Positions 15,001 to 17,500 of a DNA stretch of 17,500 nt are shown here, piece after piece. The notes below the pieces were generated by a model, which did not search any database, was not told the origin of the DNA, and saw only the letters and a list, made by a program, of their open reading frames with translations. The position numbers and the translations under genes were made by a program. The number at the start of each line of letters is the position of its first letter. The stretch's first letter is position 1. The stretch covers positions 262,901-280,400 of the forward strand of contig CAUJGJ010000005.1 in NCBI GenBank assembly GCA_963170055.1, given 5' to 3'. This DNA is from Halisarca cf. caerulea (taxonomy: Eukaryota; Porifera; Demospongiae; Chondrillida; Halisarcidae).

Positions 15001-16808
15001 TCAAGGAACCCCACACATTCTTCTTCAGGATTTTCCAGTTGTGACAGCTTGACTATCTTCTCCTCAATTAGCTCTTTGGTTATTTCTTCAAGGGTATGAA
15101 CAGTTTCCAAGAATCTCACACTAGTTGGTGTAGGGAAGAGTTTGAACCAAGGTATGATAGCAAACATTGGTGCCAATCCATCAATAAATGAAACTCCAGC
15201 TTTTTGGAACTTCTTCATACGTGGAGTGGGATTGGAGAAAACATGCAAGCTTTCACCGAGGATGAAGATTCCAATACCTGCAGAGAGGGGCAACAAATAT
15301 GAGTGTTTACCAAAAGGCTCAAAACACTGGAAATGAAAGGATGAATGTACATTAATTATTATTCAATCTAAAAAGTACATTAGAATAATGCACACATAGA
15401 ACACGTACGTATGTTCATAAAGTTCAGCAGTCAAGGTGGTACACTGTACTGCAATGACTGACATAGAATACTCGTTTACATACCTAGTGAGTGATAACAT
15501 ACAGAGATAGGGTGTATAAAAACCATTTAAAGTGGTTAAAGGATGTAGGATTGACACAGGATCGTGCAAAAAGGTATTATCAAAAAAGGATTCTCCAAAA
15601 ACACTTGGAACAAGGGTAAGGTGCAAACCGGTACAAAGCTAGGTGGGCAAAGGGCAAGACAGGCATAGGGCTACACATTAATGAGGCTAGATGGGTATAG
15701 GGCTAGACAGAGTTTAGTTGGACTGAGTGTACACTGTGCAAATTCCTATGTCCCGCATGTGCAGCACATTATACAGTACATATGTGCTGCAGGATCCTGT
15801 GTCAATCCTACATCCTTTTACCATGTTTAAATGGTTTTTATACACCCTTGTTCGTGTATTTTTTCCTTTTATAATGAAACGGTTGCTTGAATATGTTACC
15901 ATTGCAGTTGAGAAGGAACACAATCAAATCTTGTAAAATAAAGAAACTAGAATCTATGCAGTTACCCGACTAAAATCAATGTGTACCCATCTAGAAACAA
16001 ATGGTCAAACTAAAAGAGTACTGAAGTCTACGATCATCAAAGTACAGGCCTTACGTAAGTCTAGTCTCGAGGAGCCATTTTGCCAATCCCAAAATGACCG
16101 ATCTGGCCAATGTATGGGATTTGCTTAGTAATTTTTTCTCTCGCTTTAATTAGAAGTGTAGGTGTTGCTTCAAAACCTACAGAAGGCATTTCGCGCTAAC
16201 AATCGGAGTTTACTGGCGAAAGATGAGACCTCTGGACCCTTTGTGGCGACCTGTAGCTTAGTTGGGAAAAACAATGAGAAGAACAAGAAGAATAAGAATA
16301 AGAATAAGAATAAGAATAATCTTAAAATGGTACTGGTGTTGTGTAGCCATACATTTTCGTCTTCAATTTCAAAGCTCTTTAAAGAAATTGGTCTATGAAG
16401 GGTTTTAACTACTTCATCTTATAGCTAGTGTGTCAAAAGGCACCAATATCACTTCTAAATGCTTCTAACTGTACTGTATCATTAGTTTTCGGATTAAAAC
16501 AAAATTTGTGCTAATGTGTGGTGGCTATGTTTTTTAGTATCAGTCCTACATATGGAGTACTACCGTACTCCGTAATATGCATCAGAATAATGTAAAATTG
16601 TGTGTCAAATAAACACTTACCTTCAAAGGACCAGTCCATGAGAGGCTCGAGAACATCATCAACATAGTTGTTGACTCCATGGTGTTCCCTGAAGTATTGC
16701 ATCACATCTCCCGCTACTTCATGGATCAGTGGAGTAAACTCCAACACCTTTCTAGGAACAATCTGTTTGTTGGACTTGCTACGGAGTGTACGCCATTCAT
16801 CCCAGTTA
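10995..16808 (-). CDS. Mitochondrial-clan cytochrome P450, copy B (exons 2-8; exon 1 off the right edge)
   Basis: Spliced gene with exons 16621-16808, 14919-15277, 14187-14353, 13471-13549, 12449-12602, 11229-11272 and 10995-11105. The total is 1102 bases, all phases fit, and it ends in TAG at 10995-10997. It carries AGIDTT, ETMR, FNPDRW, the heme-ligand loop FGFGPRACYGRRLAELEL with its Cys thiolate, and a short C-terminal beta region ending FNDRR. The F-x-x-G-x-R-x-C-x-G-R-R-x-A-E-L-E form is typical of animal mitochondrial P450s. By position the missing first exon, homologous to copy A 4870-5321, should lie about 2 kb past the right edge. The gene appears intact in the window. Its second intron is enlarged by an insertion copy A lacks. 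The substrate is not predictable. Confidence 0.92.
11229..11272 (-). CDS. Copy B exon 7: L-helix micro-exon
   Basis: A 44-base exon that alone would be missed by ORF calling. Acceptor ATATGCAG, donor GTGAGT. Joined to the last base of exon 6 it gives GRRLAELELNLLLVE, the L-helix directly after the heme Cys in mitochondrial P450s. Phases on both sides fit exactly. Confidence 0.92.
11415..11528. repeat. 114-bp inverted repeat with nested hairpin (MITE-like)
   Basis: AAGACATAGGCGTGAGGGCT...CATATAAA at 11415-11448 pairs with TTTATATGCCATACAGCCTG...TATGTCTT at 11492-11528. GGCTGTATGGCATATAAA is a perfect match, and there is a small indel in the outer part. Inside is a second stem, GGGC-GCATAGT-GCCC (11463-11477). 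No coding sequence. Confidence 0.7.
11783..11844. repeat. 62-bp nested palindrome
   Basis: CAAGCGATTCGAGTTT (11783-11798) pairs with AAACTCAAATTGCTTG (11829-11844) with two mismatches. Inside is a perfect stem GGGCCG-CCTA-CGGCCC (11810-11825). Confidence 0.65.
11994..12047. repeat. (TA)n microsatellite flanked by TTGACAT
   Basis: About 54 bases of TA. TTGACAT stands just before it and TTGACATT just after it. Confidence 0.95.
12101..12120. repeat. Perfect 8-bp-stem GC hairpin
   Basis: GGGCCGCC-TTCC-GGCGGCCC, GC-rich in an AT-rich intron. It shares the GGGCCG core with the hairpin at 11810-11825, suggesting both belong to one element family or one element. Confidence 0.7.
12449..12602 (-). 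CDS. Copy B exon 6: meander and heme-binding loop
   Basis: 154 bases, acceptor CTTGCAG, donor GTTAGT. It encodes TWIITGNYSMSRDPTIF, then the meander FNPDRW, then HLPFGFGPRACY with the proximal heme-ligand Cys. It ends with the first base of the Gly after CY. This is the exon whose copy A counterpart falls outside the window. Confidence 0.94.
12603..13470. other. Copy B intron 5, no other feature
   Basis: 868-base AT-rich intron between donor GTGAGT and acceptor CTTGCAG. Short ACGTACGTA tracts only; nothing else recognised. Confidence 0.7.
13471..13549 (-). CDS. Copy B exon 5: segment after the K-helix
   Basis: 79 bases between acceptor CCATTTCAG and donor GTGAGT. It encodes LHPIVGGNIRAVAKDMTL then DGYAIPKG and joins exon 6 in phase 0 to give IPKGTWIITGNY, the expected P450 order. 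Confidence 0.92.
13550..14186. other. Copy B intron 4, no other feature
   Basis: Homologous to 135-775 with small indels (for example a loss within the TACGTACAC-rich stretch). Confidence 0.7.
14187..14353 (-). CDS. Copy B exon 4: I-helix end to K-helix
   Basis: 167 bases, acceptor GGTGGCAG, donor GTGAGA. It begins TSVSATSMLFELAKNP and ends at ETM plus two bases of Arg. Three conservative differences from copy A: Asn/Ser, Tyr/Phe and Glu/Asp. Confidence 0.92.
14354..14918. other. Copy B intron 3, no other feature
   Basis: Homologous to 943-1503. No independent element seen. Confidence 0.7.
14919..15277 (-). CDS. Copy B exon 3: F-G region to I-helix
   Basis: 359 bases, acceptor CTCTGCAG, donor GTATGT. 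It begins GIGIFILGESLHVFS and ends LSAGIDT. Differences from copy A are IDGLAPMFAIIPWF versus IDGLVPMSSIIPWF, EEKIVK versus EEKLVK, and LLNDDF versus LLNADF. The A/M/F/A cluster lies in the F-G region, which usually shapes substrate access, so the copies may differ in substrate range (inference). Confidence 0.92.
15510..15847. mobile_element. 338-bp MITE with about 60-bp terminal inverted repeats
   Basis: Left arm GGGTGTATAAAAACCATTTA... (15510-15568) is inverted at 15786-15847, ending ...GGTTTTTATACACCC. Pairing is near-perfect apart from a few mismatches. The interior is non-coding with a second stem GCAGCACAT...ATGTGCTGC (15763-15790). Ends GGG...CCC recall Harbinger-type elements, but I see no TWA target duplication, so the superfamily is open. 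Confidence 0.8.
16275..16320. repeat. (AAGAAT/AATAAG)n microsatellite
   Basis: GAAGAACAAGAAGAATAAG followed by further AATAAG units in the right part of the copy-B-specific insertion. Such tracts can mark the 3' tail of a retroelement, but no other retroelement signal was found. Confidence 0.85.
16621..16808 (-). CDS. Copy B exon 2: C-helix to E-helix region
   Basis: 188 bases, acceptor TTACTTAG, donor consensus GTAAGT. Same layout as copy A exon 2 (NWDEWRTLRS to DWSFE), with three substitutions: Val to Ile after KQ, Ala to Thr after LEF, and Arg to His in EHHGVNN. Confidence 0.91.
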
Positions 16809-17500
16809 CTAAGTAAATGCAGACAAATACTTATAAAATATTAATGACATAATCCTATGGTAACCGTGCTATACATATGTGTATGTGTGTGTGTGGGGCG
16901 GATGGGGGGGGGGGGGGCACACAAACACCAGTGGATGGGGAGAAACCTGCATCCTAAAAGGGTAGCTTTAGCCTCTCTCCCCTTAGAACACTGTCAATAA
17001 TTCTAAAACAAATTGGTGAATCATTCTCCAAAGCGTTCAAATTTTATTGACAATCTATAAACCTGCAATTAGCATGTCCATAGGATAGGAGAGAGTATAC
17101 AAACAACAAATACATACCATAACTGGTTTTGAAGGGAGTATATATATACATACACATGTAGTTGGAGGGTTTCACGGTGGACGAGGAGGGTATGCAACCC
17201 CCCCCCCCCCCATATCCTGGAAATACATACGGTGACACCTCTGTAATCTAACACCTCGATAAACTGACATTCTCTGTAATCCGACCATATTGTGAGGTAC
17301 AGTCATCACAATAAAGTATGCTGAGAGTTGTACTCCAAAATCTGACAGCTATTTTGCTGTCCATAGAGATTCCACTGAATTTGCTACAACATTCTAGTGC
17401 ATGCATAACAATCTACTTGTAAGGGGCTACTCTCAGACCCCCTAACAATTGCGTAATACTTCTCACCATGGACATGCAGATTTCCCTGTACGCCTTACAA
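16809..17500. other. Start-proximal part of copy B intron 1
   Basis: Homologous to 2319-2992 of copy A. Contains the TG/G run, the C-rich hairpin near 17178-17218, and a stretch with ACCTCTGTAATCTAACACCT and TGTAATCCGACC that resembles an old pogo/Tigger fragment. No exon. Confidence 0.7.

Larger units (their letters stand above)
15505..16575. mobile_element. Copy-B-specific insertion of about 1.07 kb in intron 2
   Basis: Copy A reads GATAACATACAGACATATGT then ATCAGAATAA. Copy B keeps GATAACATACAGA and ATATGCATCAGAATAA but has about 1.07 kb between them. The left third is the MITE at 15510-15847. The remainder has a short inverted stem near the right end (GGAGTAC-TACC-GTACTCC, 16554-16571) and an AAGAAT microsatellite. 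I see no clear target duplication around the whole block, so it may be a composite of several insertions, or partly a loss in copy A. Confidence 0.75.
13417..17500 (-). repeat. Segmental duplication, unit B
   Basis: Partner of 2-2992. The extra length comes almost entirely from the insertion at about 15505-16575 in intron 2. Small indels in intron 4 and intron 3 dinucleotide-rich stretches account for the rest. Exons are nearly identical: 12 residue differences in 262 shared codons by hand count. Confidence 0.93.

Overview
The window looks like a piece of an animal nuclear genome, most likely a marine invertebrate, though the phylum cannot be fixed from sequence alone. The evidence is a spliced P450 gene family with GT-AG introns, decayed LINE and DNA-transposon remains, small palindromic MITEs, and long CA, TA and G-run microsatellites. 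Nothing bacterial (operons, Shine-Dalgarno sites, CRISPR, rRNA or tRNA genes) is visible.

The protein-coding content is two head-to-tail copies of one cytochrome P450 gene, both read from the minus strand. Copy A begins at 5321. Its exons 1-5 are at 4870-5321, 2131-2318, 1504-1862, 776-942 and 56-134, and its last exons lie beyond the left edge. Copy B has exons 2-8 at 16621-16808, 14919-15277, 14187-14353, 13471-13549, 12449-12602, 11229-11272 and 10995-11105; its exon 1 lies beyond the right edge. Exon phases fit perfectly. Exon 1 of A plus exons 2-8 of B would give a protein of 517 residues, the size of mitochondrial-clan P450s. The N-terminus looks like a mitochondrial presequence. The I-helix AGIDTT, K-helix ETMR, PDRW and heme loop FGFGPRACYG are all present. 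Over the 262 residues shared by both copies I count 12 differences by hand, and introns align too, so the duplication (about 2-2992 versus 13417-17500) is recent.

Between the genes (5322-10994) is a transposon graveyard: a pogo/Tigger-like MITE, a hairpin-bearing minisatellite, a broken Ulp1/C48-protease-like pseudogene with a cysteine-rich motif (minus strand), a 591-bp CA array, and a LINE remnant (plus strand) of the type with a C-terminal CCHC finger and restriction-like endonuclease. Introns hold further elements: a 172-bp foldback next to a roughly 150-bp TA run, another pogo-like MITE, and a roughly 1.07-kb insertion in copy B only, containing a 338-bp MITE with about 60-bp inverted ends.

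The two P450s would be mitochondrial monooxygenases supplied with electrons by ferredoxin; substrates cannot be told from sequence. I did not find a convincing new molecular system. The most interesting items are the fresh P450 duplication with copy-specific insertions, and the foldback and palindromic elements.
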